Numbered from the stretch's first letter, positions 17,475 through 30,577 are shown. The stretch is DNA of 64,000 nucleotides from DASSJT01 sp035691065 (GCA_035691065.1 DASSJT010000157.1:10844-74843), one strand, 5' to 3'. Numbers and translations are program-made. Notes: generated from the sequence alone by a model not told the origin.

Positions 17475-19018
17475 TCGGCTGAACCTTTGCTCGCGAAGAT
17501 CTGTTCGAGGGCGCGGCGCAGCTCCTCGCGGTCGTCGAAGGGATGAACCGTACCCGCGACCTCCTGCCCCGTCTCGTGCCCTTTTCCCACGACCGCCACC
17601 GTGCTGCCGGGCCCGGCGCCGACGGCGGCCGCCACGGCCTCGCGGATGGCATCGGCCCGCGACCCCACGTCACGGAGCACCGCTTTCGTCCCGGCGGCGG
17701 AGGCTCCGGCGAGGACCGCCGCCCGGATCGCTGCCGGGTCCTCGGTTCGCGGGTTGTCGTCGGTCACGAAGACCACGTCGGCCCCGCGGGCGGCTGCAGC
17801 GCCCATCTCGGCGCGCTTCCCCCGGTCGCGGTCTCCGCCGGCGCCCAGGACGACGACCAGGGCGCCCGCGGTGGCCGGGCGGAGGGCGGCGAGGGCCGCC
17901 GCGACCGCATCGGGCGTGTGGGCGTAGTCGACGACAGCAAGCGGCGTGTCCCCGGGCGCGGAGCTGTCGAGGGCGACCCGCTCCATGCGGCCGGGCACGT
18001 GCGGGTCGGTGAGCACCGCGCGGGCCGCTTCCTCGGGTGGCACGCCGATCTGGAGGAGCGCCACGGCGGCGAGGGCGGTGTTGGCCCGGTTGAAGTCACC
18101 GGGCAGCGCCGAGCGAAGCGGGAGGACCACTCCGCGACCGGTGAGGGTGAAAGCGCCTGGGTCGGACGTCCGCGGCTCGATGCGCCAGTCGGCCGGAACG
18201 CCGGTGCTGGACGCGACCGTGGTGACCGGGATGCCGGACCGGGCCACGAGCTCCCGGCCCCAGGCATCGTCGACGCAGACGACACCCTGACGCGCCCGCT
18301 CGGGGGTGAAGAGGCTGGCCTTCGCCTCGAAGTACTCCCGCATGGTGCCGTGGTAGTCGAGGTGGTCCTGCGAGAGGTTGGTGAAGAGGGCGATGTCGTA
18401 GACCACGCCGTCGACACGGTGCTGGGCGAGCGCGTGGCTGGACACCTCCATCACGCAGACGTCGGTGCCGCGCTGGTCCATCACCGCGAGCAGGGCGTGC
18501 AGGTCGGTTGCCTCCGGCGTCGTGCGGACGCTCTTGATGCGCTCGTCGCCGATGCGGGTCTCCACGGTGCCGATCAGGCCGGTATGCCGGTGGAGCGCCT
18601 CGAGTGCCGAGGCGAGCAGGTAGGCGGTGGTGGTCTTCCCGTTGGTGCCCGTGATGCCCACCAGGGCCAGCCTCAGGTGCTCCGTCCCGTAGACCAGAGC
18701 CGCCACCGAACCGAGCACCGACCGGGGCTGCTCGACCACGACCACGGGCACCGTGACCCCCTCCTCGGCCAGGATGGCCCGGCCGTCGGCGTCGGTGATG
18801 ACGGCGACGGCACCCGCCTCGACCGCCCCCCGCGCGTAACTGGCGCCGTGGGCGTTGGCACCCGGCAGGCCGGCATACAGGTCGCCTGGCTGCACCTCCC
18901 GCGAGTTGAGCGTCACTCCGGTGACGATGACCTCAGGCGCCGGGGCGGCTGCACCGACGCGGCGCGCTATCGCGGCGAGCGGCGTGCGGGGGGCGGGCTG
19001 CGGTCGGGGGTTGGCCAC
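17471..19018 (-). CDS. murE: MurE, UDP-MurNAc-tripeptide synthetase (diaminopimelate type)
   Basis: Adds the third amino acid to UDP-MurNAc-L-Ala-D-Glu. The ATP loop GTNGKTTTAYLL, YHGTMREYFEAKA, and the C-terminal DDNPRTEDP motif are present. In known MurE enzymes DNPR goes with diaminopimelate rather than lysine as substrate, so DAP in the wall is predicted. The GTG at 19018 lies 11 bases after the ftsI stop and has a weak ribosome site; 515 residues is normal length. Confidence 0.97.
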   Translation of the reverse strand: MANPRPQPAPRTPLAAIARRVGAAAPAPEVIVTGVTLNSREVQPGDLYAGLPGANAHGASYARGAVEAGAVAVITDADGRAILAEEGVTVPVVVVEQPRSVLGSVAALVYGTEHLRLALVGITGTNGKTTTAYLLASALEALHRHTGLIGTVETRIGDERIKSVRTTPEATDLHALLAVMDQRGTDVCVMEVSSHALAQHRVDGVVYDIALFTNLSQDHLDYHGTMREYFEAKASLFTPERARQGVVCVDDAWGRELVARSGIPVTTVASSTGVPADWRIEPRTSDPGAFTLTGRGVVLPLRSALPGDFNRANTALAAVALLQIGVPPEEAARAVLTDPHVPGRMERVALDSSAPGDTPLAVVDYAHTPDAVAAALAALRPATAGALVVVLGAGGDRDRGKRAEMGAAAARGADVVFVTDDNPRTEDPAAIRAAVLAGASAAGTKAVLRDVGSRADAIREAVAAAVGAGPGSTVAVVGKGHETGQEVAGTVHPFDDREELRRALEQIFASKGSAD

Positions 19019-19029
19019 GAGGAGCGAGG

Positions 19030-21795
<2,766 letters not shown>

Positions 21796-21980
21796 GGCTG
21801 TCCCCCTCTCAGCAGGGTGGTCGTTGTGCAGGTCGCTGCTCTGGGCACGTGGCCGGCTCAGCGCTGCCTCGTCCTTGGTCGGTCCTTGGCTGGTCCTTGG
21901 CTCGTGATGGGCTGGTTCCTGCGACGCCGCGAGCGGTCGAGTGCTGCGACGACCCTCACAGCTCCTGGGTGGCTGTCTGT

Positions 21981-22694
21981 CTAGGGACTGGTCGTGGCCG
22001 TGGGCGAGGCGGTGGGCGAGACGGTGGGGGACGCCGTCGGCGCGGTGGTTGGCGACGTCGCGGAGGTGCGCGGCGACTTGGTGATGGTCGTCTTCGTGGT
22101 AGTCGTCCTGGTCTTGGCGTCGACCGTCGTGACCGTGGTGACGACCTCACCGTTGGGTCGGACCGAGACGAGGGTCGTGATGGTGAGGCTGCCCTTCTTC
22201 ACCACGGTCTTCTTCGGCGCGGGTGCCGTGGGCCTGGGCTGGCGAGCCGGCACCAGAACCGGTGCCGGTGCCGTGACAACGGCGTACCCGGGGTCTCGCT
22301 CGGCCGCCTTGGCCACGCCGAGGATCTTCCCGTCGCTCAGCCGAAGGAATGCCACCGAGTCGGCCGGCACCATGCCCAGTGCGCGGGCCTGACGGGCCAG
22401 CTGTCCGGGAGCTCGCTGGGCGTCGATCGCCTGGGTGAGCGCCTCCTGGGTGTCGTCGAGCTCTCCGGACCGCGCCTGGAGGTCGTGCAGGACGAAGGAG
22501 CCCTGGGCCAGGGCGGTGTTGAGCAGGAGGACGGCGAGCAGCCCACCGGCGAGCAGGGTGACGCAGAGCGCCGCGAAGAGCCCACCACGCGGCTCCCCCG
22601 CACCACCCGGCACGACGCGCAGCCGCTGCGGCGAGCTCTCCCGCCGGACGGGCGCACGCGCGGCAACCCGCGCTGTGGCACTGGTCTGGCTCAT
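21981..22694 (-). CDS. ftsL: FtsL-like septum formation protein
   Basis: Placed exactly where ftsL lies in dcw clusters, between rsmH and ftsI. The 237 residues have a ~40-residue basic cytoplasmic part, one membrane span (FAALCVTLLAGGLLAVLLL), then a short coiled-coil-like segment with LDDTQEALTQAIDAQRAPGQL, as in FtsL/DivIC. FtsL forms a complex with FtsQ and DivIC/FtsB that activates FtsWI. The last ~90 residues are Thr/Pro/Ser-rich, longer than in most homologues. The ATG overlaps the rsmH stop (ATGA). A 185-base gap separates it from ftsI. Confidence 0.85.
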   Translation of the reverse strand: MSQTSATARVAARAPVRRESSPQRLRVVPGGAGEPRGGLFAALCVTLLAGGLLAVLLLNTALAQGSFVLHDLQARSGELDDTQEALTQAIDAQRAPGQLARQARALGMVPADSVAFLRLSDGKILGVAKAAERDPGYAVVTAPAPVLVPARQPRPTAPAPKKTVVKKGSLTITTLVSVRPNGEVVTTVTTVDAKTRTTTTKTTITKSPRTSATSPTTAPTASPTVSPTASPTATTSP

Positions 22695-23668
22695 CGCTGC
22701 TCCTTTCGTGCGCGAGTCCGCTCCGCGGCCCGCAGCCGGGCGGAGGCTGACCTCGGGTTGGCGGCCTTCTCCTCCGGGGTGGGCTCCTCTGCCCCGCGGG
22801 TGAGCAGGCGGAGGTATGCCGTGTGCTCGGGTAGCTCGACCGGTAGCCCCTCGGGTGCGCTGCTGCGAGCACCGGCGGCGAAGACCCGCTTGGTGATGCG
22901 GTCCTCCAGCGAGTGGTAGCTGAGCACCGCGATGCGACCGCCTACGCGCAGTGATTCGACCGCGGCGGGCAGCGCCGACTCCCAGGCGCGCAGCTCGGCG
23001 TTGACCTCGATCCGCAGGGCCTGGAAAGTGCGCTTGGCGGGGTGGCCGCCGCTTCTCTGGGAAGCCGCAGGGATCACCCGCCGCAGCAGCTCGACCAGCC
23101 GGCCGGATGTGGTGAATGGGGCAGCGGCCCGCTCCCGGACGATGGCCGCGGCCACCTTCCGGGCGAAGCGCTCCTCGCCGTACCGCCGCAGGACCCGCTC
23201 CAGGTCTGCGGCGTCATAGGTGTTGAGGATGTCAGCCGCGGTGGGGCCCGACCCCTGGTCCATGCGCATGTCCAGCGGTGCGTCGTGCGCATAGGCGAAG
23301 CCGCGCTCGGCCTCGTCGAGCTGGAGGGAGGACACGCCGAGGTCGAACAGGACGGCCGAGGTCTCCCCGACACCTGCCTGCGCAAGGACCGTGGGCAGCT
23401 CGTCGTAGACCGCGTGGGCCAGCGTGAGCCGGTCGGCGAACGGGCTTAGGCGCCCCTCGGCCAGGGCGAGCGCCTCGCGGTCCCGGTCGATGCCGAGCCC
23501 TCGCGCCAGGGGGCAGGCCCGCAGGAGGGCTTCCATGTGGCCGCCCATGCCCAGGGTGGCGTCGGCGTAGACCGCACCAGGCTGTTGCAGGGCGGGCGAG
23601 AGCAGCTCGACGACACGCTCGCGCATGACCGGCACGTGGCGGTCAGCGGCCGTTCCCCGAGTGCTCAT
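22691..23668 (-). CDS. rsmH: RsmH (MraW), 16S rRNA m4C1402 methyltransferase
   Basis: Methylates N4 of C1402 in 16S rRNA using S-adenosylmethionine. The 325 residues begin HVPVMRERVVELL and carry the SAM-binding segment YADATLGMGGHMEALL, FDLGVSSLQLDEAERGF, DMRMDQ and the C-terminal SYHSLEDRITKRVF motif. The ATG at 23668 follows GGAAAGA and gives the normal length; the longer open frame upstream lacks family similarity. Confidence 0.97.
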   Translation of the reverse strand: MSTRGTAADRHVPVMRERVVELLSPALQQPGAVYADATLGMGGHMEALLRACPLARGLGIDRDREALALAEGRLSPFADRLTLAHAVYDELPTVLAQAGVGETSAVLFDLGVSSLQLDEAERGFAYAHDAPLDMRMDQGSGPTAADILNTYDAADLERVLRRYGEERFARKVAAAIVRERAAAPFTTSGRLVELLRRVIPAASQRSGGHPAKRTFQALRIEVNAELRAWESALPAAVESLRVGGRIAVLSYHSLEDRITKRVFAAGARSSAPEGLPVELPEHTAYLRLLTRGAEEPTPEEKAANPRSASARLRAAERTRARKEQR

Positions 23669-23976
23669 GAGCGTCTTTCCGATCCGTTGGTGCGGGCTGC
23701 GTCTGGCGGGCGGTGTCGTATCGCTGTCTGTCGTTTGCGAATGCGCTGGGTGCGGTCCGTGCGATCGGCGGCTGGAGGTCCTGGTGTCAGGTCCCCATCC
23801 GCCCTGCGCCCGACGCGGGGGAAGTCGCGCCGGGTGGCGAGCGGCTGGAGACCTGGCACCAGGTGGGTCAGTTGCCGGGGTTGTGCCGTTGGTGCTCTGG
23901 AAGTGCTGGGCCGCGGCCTGGTCGGGGCCACCATGTCGCGGCAGTCGTTGGGATGGAGTCGGTGGCGATGGCGCTG
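23669..23976. other. 308-base gap between mraZ and rsmH
   Basis: No convincing gene is seen on either strand, although mraZ and rsmH are normally close. The stretch contains a perfect palindrome ACCTGG-CA-CCAGGT (23851-23864) and a similar GGTCCTGG...TCAGGTCC element nearby (about 23776-23797). It may carry a second promoter or a leader for rsmH, which cannot be decided from sequence alone. Confidence 0.5.
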
Positions 23977-24408
23977 CTAGAGCAGTCCGGGGATCACCTC
24001 CTCGGCCTGGTCGGCGTAGGCCTGCTCGGTGCTCTCCAGGTAGGAGGTCCACGCGGCTGAGTCCCACACCTCGACCCGGGCTCCGGCGCCGATGACGGTG
24101 CAGTCCCGCTCGAGCCCCGCATAGGTGCGCAGGTTGGCGGGGATGGTCACCCGGCCCTGCTTGTCGGGAACCTCGTCGGAGGCCCCCGAGAGGAACACCC
24201 GCATGTAGTCGCGAGCCGCTCGGCTGGTCGTGGGTGCCTCACGCATCTGCTCGGCCACCTTCATGAACTCATCCATCGGGAAGACGTAGAGACACCGTTC
24301 TTGGCCGCGCGTGACGACCAGGCCACTGGCAAGCCGGTCCCGGAACTTGGCGGGCAGGAAGAGCCGGCCCTTGTCGTCCAGGCGCGGGTTGTGCGTGCCC
24401 AAGAACAC
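23977..24408 (-). CDS. mraZ: MraZ, transcriptional regulator of the dcw cluster
   Basis: A DNA-binding protein of the AbrB-like fold that controls its own operon in several bacteria. The 143 residues contain both repeats: FLGTHNPRLDDKGRLFLPAK near the start and VPDKQGRVTIPANLR in the second half. GTG at 24408 is chosen: it follows GGGAGGTGAG with normal spacing and gives the usual 143 residues, while an upstream GTG would add twelve unrelated residues. Candidate operator boxes lie directly upstream. Confidence 0.96.
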   Translation of the reverse strand: MFLGTHNPRLDDKGRLFLPAKFRDRLASGLVVTRGQERCLYVFPMDEFMKVAEQMREAPTTSRAARDYMRVFLSGASDEVPDKQGRVTIPANLRTYAGLERDCTVIGAGARVEVWDSAAWTSYLESTEQAYADQAEEVIPGLL

Positions 24409-24760
24409 GTGCGGCTCACCTCCCGAGGTCCTCTCGCGGTCCACTGCTGCGCTCCGTGGAGCCCCACCTTACTCCACTTTGCCCCACCCACACCGAAAGT
24501 ATGCACTGAAAGGGCGCCCGCTGCCGGCGTTCTTGCAGGTCACTCCTCGTGGAGGGGTGTGGAGGGCAACTTCCCGGCAGCGCCGTCGGCGGCGCGTCGG
24601 TGCACAAGAAATGCGGGAAAGAGCGACACGCAGGCGTCGATTTCCCGCCAGAAACGCGGCAGACCGCATGTCGCAGGTCACAGGTTCGACACCGGGGCTG
24701 TCGGCGGCGGAGCGAAGTGGGGGAAAATCGAACCACCAGGCCGGAGTGGGAGGTAGCTCA
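24409..24760. promoter_or_regulatory. Divergent promoter region between mraZ and the MoxR operon
   Basis: A 352-base region between oppositely oriented genes, less GC-rich than its surroundings. It contains the MraZ boxes on the mraZ side and presumably the promoter for the moxR-like operon on the other. I could not pick out a convincing -35/-10 pair for the plus strand. Confidence 0.5.
24462..24487 (-). promoter_or_regulatory. Candidate MraZ operator: three GTGGRG boxes at 10-bp spacing
   Basis: On the minus strand, GTGGGG (24482-24487), GTGGAG (24472-24477) and GTGGGG (24462-24467) follow each other exactly 10 bp apart, 54 bases upstream of the mraZ start. Direct repeats with a GTGG core and 10-bp spacing are the known form of MraZ binding sites. 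A TACTTT sequence (24496-24501) just upstream may be the -10 element, placing the boxes at or just after the transcription start. Confidence 0.7.
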
Positions 24761-25819
<1,059 letters not shown>

Positions 25820-25826
25820 GGCGACG

Positions 25827-27092
25827 ATGCGCAGGCTGCGCGACGTCCTCACCACCCGCGGTCGGTCCTTCGTGGCCGCGGGGGCGACCCTCGCCCTGTC
25901 CGGAATGGTGCTGGGCTTCTCCGACCTGACCCGTTGCGGTGTTCTGCTCGTGTCGCTGCCGGTGGTCTCCGGCCTGCTGATGCGGCGGCACTCGCTGCGG
26001 CTGGCCCTCGAGCGCTCCCCCAGGCCCAGCCGGGTCGCCATCGACGAGCCGGCCATCGTCACGGTCGGGATCGAGAACCGCGCACCGACCAAGACCCCAT
26101 TGCTCATGGCCGAGGAGCAGCTCGACTACGCGCTCGGCGACCGCCCGCGCTTCGTGGTCCCGCCGCTCCGGGCGGGCGAGCGCTGCAGCGTCACCTACAC
26201 CGTGCGCTCTCACATCCGGGGCCGACACCGGCTCGGGCCGCTCGGCGTCCGGCTGCGCGACCCGTTCGGCCTGACCTCGCGGGTCGGCGCAGTCAGCGGG
26301 AGCGGCGAGCTGATCGTCCTGCCGCGCATCGAGCCGCTCGGATCGGGCCGTCCGCCGGGCAACGGCATCGGCGCCGAGGGTGCGATCCCCCACATGGTCG
26401 CGCTCCATGGTGAAGACGACGTGTCCGTCCGCGAGTACCGCGACGGTGACGACCTGCGCCGCATCCATTGGCCGGCCACGGCCCGCACCGGCGACCTCAT
26501 GGTCCGCCAGGAGGACCGGCCTGCGCGCCGCCGGGCCGTCATCCTGCTGGACTCGCGCGCCAGCGCGCACCGGGGCTCTGGCAGCGCGAGCTCGTTCGAG
26601 TGGGCCGTGACTGCCGCCGCGTCGATCTCTGCGCACCTCATCCACCAGAGGTATGCCGTGCACCTCGCCACCGCGGAGACCGTCGAGGACTCCCAGGTGG
26701 CGGCACCTCTGGAGTACGAGCAGATGCTCGACGTCCTCGCCGTGGCCCAGACCGGGCGCGACCAGGACCTCAGCGAGGTGCTCCACAGCGCCCACCCGGT
26801 CACCGGCGCCGGCGGGCTCGTCGTGGCCATCCTTGCGGGCCTCACCGGCGACCAGGCGCGACAGGTGGCCGCCCTGCGCCAGCCGGGAGGCGTTGGCCTG
26901 GCGATGATCCTCGACACCGACACCTTCAACGGCGGGCGCGGCCCGCGCAACGACGTCTCGGAGATCACGCAGGCGGCGGCCGAGGTGTTGCACAATGCCG
27001 GTTGGTCAGCCCTGGGCGTCCCGGCGGGACGGTCAGTCGCGACGGTGTGGGGCTCCCTGTCCTCCAGCTCGACGCCGGCGGGTGTGCGGTGA
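25827..27092 (+). CDS. DUF58 domain protein
   Basis: A 421-residue protein with two hydrophobic segments near the N-terminus (residues about 13-50) and the DUF58 core around residue 190-240, with REYRDGDDLRRIHWPATART, the family signature. DUF58 proteins often contain a von Willebrand A-like fold and are probable clients of the adjacent MoxR ATPase. It starts seven bases after the moxR stop and its own stop overlaps the next start (GTGA), which indicates a polycistronic unit. Confidence 0.92.
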   Translation: MRRLRDVLTTRGRSFVAAGATLALSGMVLGFSDLTRCGVLLVSLPVVSGLLMRRHSLRLALERSPRPSRVAIDEPAIVTVGIENRAPTKTPLLMAEEQLDYALGDRPRFVVPPLRAGERCSVTYTVRSHIRGRHRLGPLGVRLRDPFGLTSRVGAVSGSGELIVLPRIEPLGSGRPPGNGIGAEGAIPHMVALHGEDDVSVREYRDGDDLRRIHWPATARTGDLMVRQEDRPARRRAVILLDSRASAHRGSGSASSFEWAVTAAASISAHLIHQRYAVHLATAETVEDSQVAAPLEYEQMLDVLAVAQTGRDQDLSEVLHSAHPVTGAGGLVVAILAGLTGDQARQVAALRQPGGVGLAMILDTDTFNGGRGPRNDVSEITQAAAEVLHNAGWSALGVPAGRSVATVWGSLSSSSTPAGVR

Positions 27093-29452
27093 GCCGGGCC
27101 CGGACGAGCGACACCCTGCTCGCCGCACTGGCGATGGTGTCGGTCACCTGGCCGATCCTCACCCTGTTCGCACCCGCAGACTGGGTGCGGCCCATGCTGG
27201 TCATGGTGGGCGTCGTCGCCCTCTCCGGCATGGCAGGCCGCCTCGTTTTCAACCGTGGGGCCACGGTCGGGGCCTTCCAGGTCGGCGCCACGGTCCTCGG
27301 AGCATCGTGGATGTTCGGGCGCGGCCACCTCTGGCACGGCCTGCCCGGCCTCGACACCGTCCTGGCGTTCAACAACCTGCTCTACCAGGCCCGGCTCACC
27401 ATCCAGTCGTTCTCCGCGCCGGCGCCCACCAACCGCGGGGTCATCGTCGGGATCGCGCTGGTGGTGGCACTTTTCGCGATCGCTGTGGACTACCTGGCGG
27501 TGACCCGCCACTCGCCGGCACTGGCCGGCCTGCCGCTGCTCACGGCATACCTCATCTCCGCCGCAAACACCGGCGAGGCGCTCTCCCTGCGCTACTTCGT
27601 CCTCCCGGCCGCCCTGTGGCTGGTGATGGTGGGCCGACAAGGGGTCGGCCTACTGCGCCGCTGGGGAACATCGACACCCCTCATGTCCAGCGGCAGGTCC
27701 GGCGACGCCGACGGGACCCTCGCGTTCGCGAGCACGGGCCGGCTCCTGGGCGCAGCGGGTCTGGTGCTGGCCGTGATCATGCCGATGATCCTTCCTCACA
27801 TGCCCACCCACTTCCTCGCCGAAGGCCTCGGACAGTCGGAGCAGGGGTCGGGGTTCTCGGGCGACGCCTTCCGGCTCGACAGCACGCTCGACATCAAGGA
27901 CAACCTCGCGTCGCGGTCGGAGCGCCCGGTCCTGAGGTACACCACCAGCGACGCCATCCCCCAGCCCCTGCGAGTAGAGGTGGTGACCAACTTCGCCGAC
28001 GGCGAGTGGCGCACCCGGAGGATGCGCACCGAGCTGAGCACCCATCCCCGCGTCCCCGAGCCAGCAGGCTACGTCGTGGGCAGTGCAAGGCAGGAGCGCA
28101 TCCGGGTGGCCGACAACCGGGTCCGACCGCCGCAGCTGGCTGCGCCCTACCCGATCCGCTCGGCGGACGTCGACGGGGCGCCCTGGGGCGTCAACTCCAA
28201 CCTCAGCCCGCGCATCGGCATCAAGGTCGACTCCTATGAGGTGACCTACCTCCACCAGAACCCGGCGGCGACAGTCCTCAACCAGCCGCTCGCTGCCCCT
28301 GCTTCCGAGGTGGAGTTCCGCGAGGAGCTCGAGGTCGACCCGGCGTCCGCAAAGGTCGTCGACGACCTCGTCAAGTCCCTCGTGCCGGCGGGGGCATCGC
28401 GGATCGAGGCCGCCCGGCGGATCCAGGCCTACCTGCGCGGTACCGACTTCAGCTACAGCCTGACCTTGGCCGACCGCGTGTCCGAGGTGGGCGGTCGACG
28501 GGTGGGGCAGGACCCGATCTCGCAGTTCCTCGCCACCAAACAGGGCTACTGTGTGCAGTTCGCCACTGCCATGGTGATGATGGCCCGGTCCCTCGGCATC
28601 CCGGCGCGCATGGCGATCGGTTTCCTGCCGGGCACCGTCGACCGCGGCACCTACACCGTGCGGGAGGCCGACGCCCACGCGTGGCCCGAGCTCTACTTCG
28701 AGGGTGCCGGGTGGCTTGCCTTCGAGGCCACCCCCGCCGCCCGCGCCCCCGTTGTCCCGGTCTACTCACAGCGCCAGACCGAGACGATCACCACGACGGC
28801 GCCCACCCTCAGCACAGGCGCGACGTCGGCACCAACGCGCACCGGGCCCGAGGGCCGCAACGACCCAGGGGCGACGTCCGACGTCCAGGGCGCCACGACC
28901 GGCAACCCGTTCACACAGGCACTCGTTGCGCTGAAGTCCCTCCCGTGGACCACCTGGCTGCTCATCACGCTGGTCCTCGCGGTGCTGGGCGGGCTGTCCG
29001 TTCCTGCGGCAGCGCGGGCCCGCCACCGCAGGGCACTCATGGAGGCTGCCGACTCCGCCGAGCGGGTCGAGGTGGAGTGGCAGTCGATGGTCCGCCGCAT
29101 CGCGGACCTGGGGGTGAGCCCGCCCGTGGGCAGCACCCCGCGGCAGGCCGGTCAGTACCTGCGGCACGAGGGCTACCTCACCGGCGAGGACGCCGAGGCC
29201 CTCGGTCGGGTGGTCGCCACGCTGGAGCGCTCGCGGTACGCACCGCCGGGCGATCCGCTCCCCGACATCGGGCCCGACTCGCGGGCCGTCGTGCAGGCGG
29301 TGAGCACATCGCGCCGGCGCAAGGACCGCCTGCGCGCGACCTGGCTGCCGCAGGAGGGCGTGGTCCAGTGGCGCGACGGCTGGTATGCCGTCAGCTCGGC
29401 TCCCGCGCGCGGAGTCGCCTGGGTGCGCGCCCGGCTCGTGCGACGCCACTGA
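27089..29452 (+). CDS. TgpA-like membrane transglutaminase protein with DUF4129-like C-terminus
   Basis: A 787-residue membrane protein starting with GTG at 27089 (GTGA overlap with the DUF58 gene). About six hydrophobic segments fill residues 10-235; a DUF3488-type extracytoplasmic part follows, then a transglutaminase-like core with the cysteine in QGYCVQFATAMVMMARSLG and histidine in ADAHAWPELYF, then GWLAFEATP, where many relatives have FDPTP. One more span lies at about 615-640 and a DUF4129-like tail closes the protein. The MoxR-DUF58-TgpA trio is common in actinomycetes; its substrate is unknown. Confidence 0.92.
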   Translation: MSRARTSDTLLAALAMVSVTWPILTLFAPADWVRPMLVMVGVVALSGMAGRLVFNRGATVGAFQVGATVLGASWMFGRGHLWHGLPGLDTVLAFNNLLYQARLTIQSFSAPAPTNRGVIVGIALVVALFAIAVDYLAVTRHSPALAGLPLLTAYLISAANTGEALSLRYFVLPAALWLVMVGRQGVGLLRRWGTSTPLMSSGRSGDADGTLAFASTGRLLGAAGLVLAVIMPMILPHMPTHFLAEGLGQSEQGSGFSGDAFRLDSTLDIKDNLASRSERPVLRYTTSDAIPQPLRVEVVTNFADGEWRTRRMRTELSTHPRVPEPAGYVVGSARQERIRVADNRVRPPQLAAPYPIRSADVDGAPWGVNSNLSPRIGIKVDSYEVTYLHQNPAATVLNQPLAAPASEVEFREELEVDPASAKVVDDLVKSLVPAGASRIEAARRIQAYLRGTDFSYSLTLADRVSEVGGRRVGQDPISQFLATKQGYCVQFATAMVMMARSLGIPARMAIGFLPGTVDRGTYTVREADAHAWPELYFEGAGWLAFEATPAARAPVVPVYSQRQTETITTTAPTLSTGATSAPTRTGPEGRNDPGATSDVQGATTGNPFTQALVALKSLPWTTWLLITLVLAVLGGLSVPAAARARHRRALMEAADSAERVEVEWQSMVRRIADLGVSPPVGSTPRQAGQYLRHEGYLTGEDAEALGRVVATLERSRYAPPGDPLPDIGPDSRAVVQAVSTSRRRKDRLRATWLPQEGVVQWRDGWYAVSSAPARGVAWVRARLVRRH

Positions 29453-29491
29453 GCCCGGGATCCGGCTCGCGCCGCCCGTGCGGGACACCAC

Positions 29492-29899
29492 ATGATGCTG
29501 CCCTTCACTCTCGACACGGTGAGGCTGTTCCTGCACGTGCTCGCTGCCACCGTGTGGGTCGGTGGGCAGATCACGCTCGCGGTCCTCGTTCCGACCCTTC
29601 GGCGGATCAGTGGCGAGGCGCCGCGAGCTGCTGCCCGCCGCTTCAACCAGGTCGCTTGGCCGGCCTTCGGAGTCCTGGTGCTCACGGGGGTCTGGAACAT
29701 CGTCGCTGAGTCCGGCGAGAAGCATGAGCGGGGATACGGGACCACCCTCGCAGTGAAGGTCGTGGTGGTAGCCCTCTCGGGTGGTGCCGCATTCCTCCAC
29801 GCCCGAGCACAAGGCAGGACAGCTCTTGCCGTCTGGGGTGCGATTTCGGGCGTCACTGCGTTGTTGGCAGTGGTCCTCGGGGTGGCTCTCGCCGGCTGA
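29492..29899 (+). CDS. CopD-like four-span membrane protein
   Basis: A 135-residue integral membrane protein resembling the CopD/copper-resistance D family by FLHVLAATVWVGGQIT at the N-terminus and RFNQVAWPAFGVLVLTGVWN in the second span. Four hydrophobic segments are evident. CopD proteins are linked to copper import or export, but this short stand-alone type is common and mostly uncharacterised, so no substrate is assigned. It follows the transglutaminase gene by 39 bases and may be co-transcribed. Confidence 0.8.
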   Translation: MMLPFTLDTVRLFLHVLAATVWVGGQITLAVLVPTLRRISGEAPRAAARRFNQVAWPAFGVLVLTGVWNIVAESGEKHERGYGTTLAVKVVVVALSGGAAFLHARAQGRTALAVWGAISGVTALLAVVLGVALAG

Positions 29900-30095
29900 C
29901 GCATTCTGCGGCCACGGCGTCACGCCAGCCGGCTCGATCCCGCGGCAGTCGTGCCGCCGCAGGCCGTCCGCAGCCGGCCGGCATACGTCAGCAACACTGT
30001 GGGGACCGAAGCCTGACCTGAGGTCGACCCGCAGTCGATCCCAGGGGATCGGACTCGGAGACGGACGACATCCAGCGAACGAAGGAGCTCTCGGC

Positions 30096-30521
30096 ATGAG
30101 CAGCGGCACAGCCACTCAGCAGCACCCAGCGATCGTCGCCGAGATGGAGCGGCGGGCCGCGAACGCACAGTTGCGCGCGGCGGACCGGATCACAGCGTTC
30201 GCGGGCTCGATGACCTTCGTGTACATCCACGCCGTCCTCTTCGGTCTGTGGATGCTGGTGTTCGAGCGCAGCCCGTGGCCCACCCTGACGCTGATCGTCT
30301 CGCTGGAGGCGATCTTCCTGTCGACCTTCGTCATGATCGGCCAGAACCGGCAGGCGGCGTTCGCGGCGGCCAAGGCGCAGCACGACTTCGTCGAGTCAGA
30401 GCTGGAGCTCAAGACGAACACCGAGCTCACGCGCCAGATCCACCTGCTGACGACCGAGCTGCACCGCCGTGTCATCGGTGATGCGGCGGCGCCCGACACG
30501 GGATCGGGCGCCGTGCGCTGA
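30096..30521 (+). CDS. DUF1003 membrane protein
   Basis: A 141-residue protein with the DUF1003 pattern: ADRITAFAGSMTFVYIHAV and LFGLWMLVF as the first span, SLEAIFLSTFVMIGQNRQ as the second, and a charged coiled tail (KAQHDFVESELELKTNTEL). The ATG at 30096 follows GAAGGAG. Function is unknown. The gene is followed by a hairpin shared with the opposite-strand gene downstream. Confidence 0.9.
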   Translation: MSSGTATQQHPAIVAEMERRAANAQLRAADRITAFAGSMTFVYIHAVLFGLWMLVFERSPWPTLTLIVSLEAIFLSTFVMIGQNRQAAFAAAKAQHDFVESELELKTNTELTRQIHLLTTELHRRVIGDAAAPDTGSGAVR

Positions 30522-30531
30522 GCTCCCACTA

Positions 30532-30577
30532 AGTTGCCGCACTGGACTGGCGCGAGACCCGCGCGGCGGCGGCAACT
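30532..30577. terminator. Candidate bidirectional terminator after the DUF1003 gene
   Basis: Arms AGTTGCCGC and GCGGCAACT (9 bp) enclose a smaller GC-rich stem (GCGCG...CGCGC). It lies between the convergent DUF1003 gene and the minus-strand hypothetical gene, overlapping the stop of the latter by two bases. Confidence 0.55.

Noticed and set aside
23665..23934. Small minus-strand ORF in the mraZ-rsmH gap
   Set aside because: Composition is Arg/Pro/Thr noise with no domain, no ribosome site, and it runs into the rsmH start.
24311..24760. N-terminal extension of the MoxR protein in the same frame
   Set aside because: A strong ribosome site precedes ATG 24761 and the extra part overlaps the MraZ gene and promoter region with no similarity to the family.
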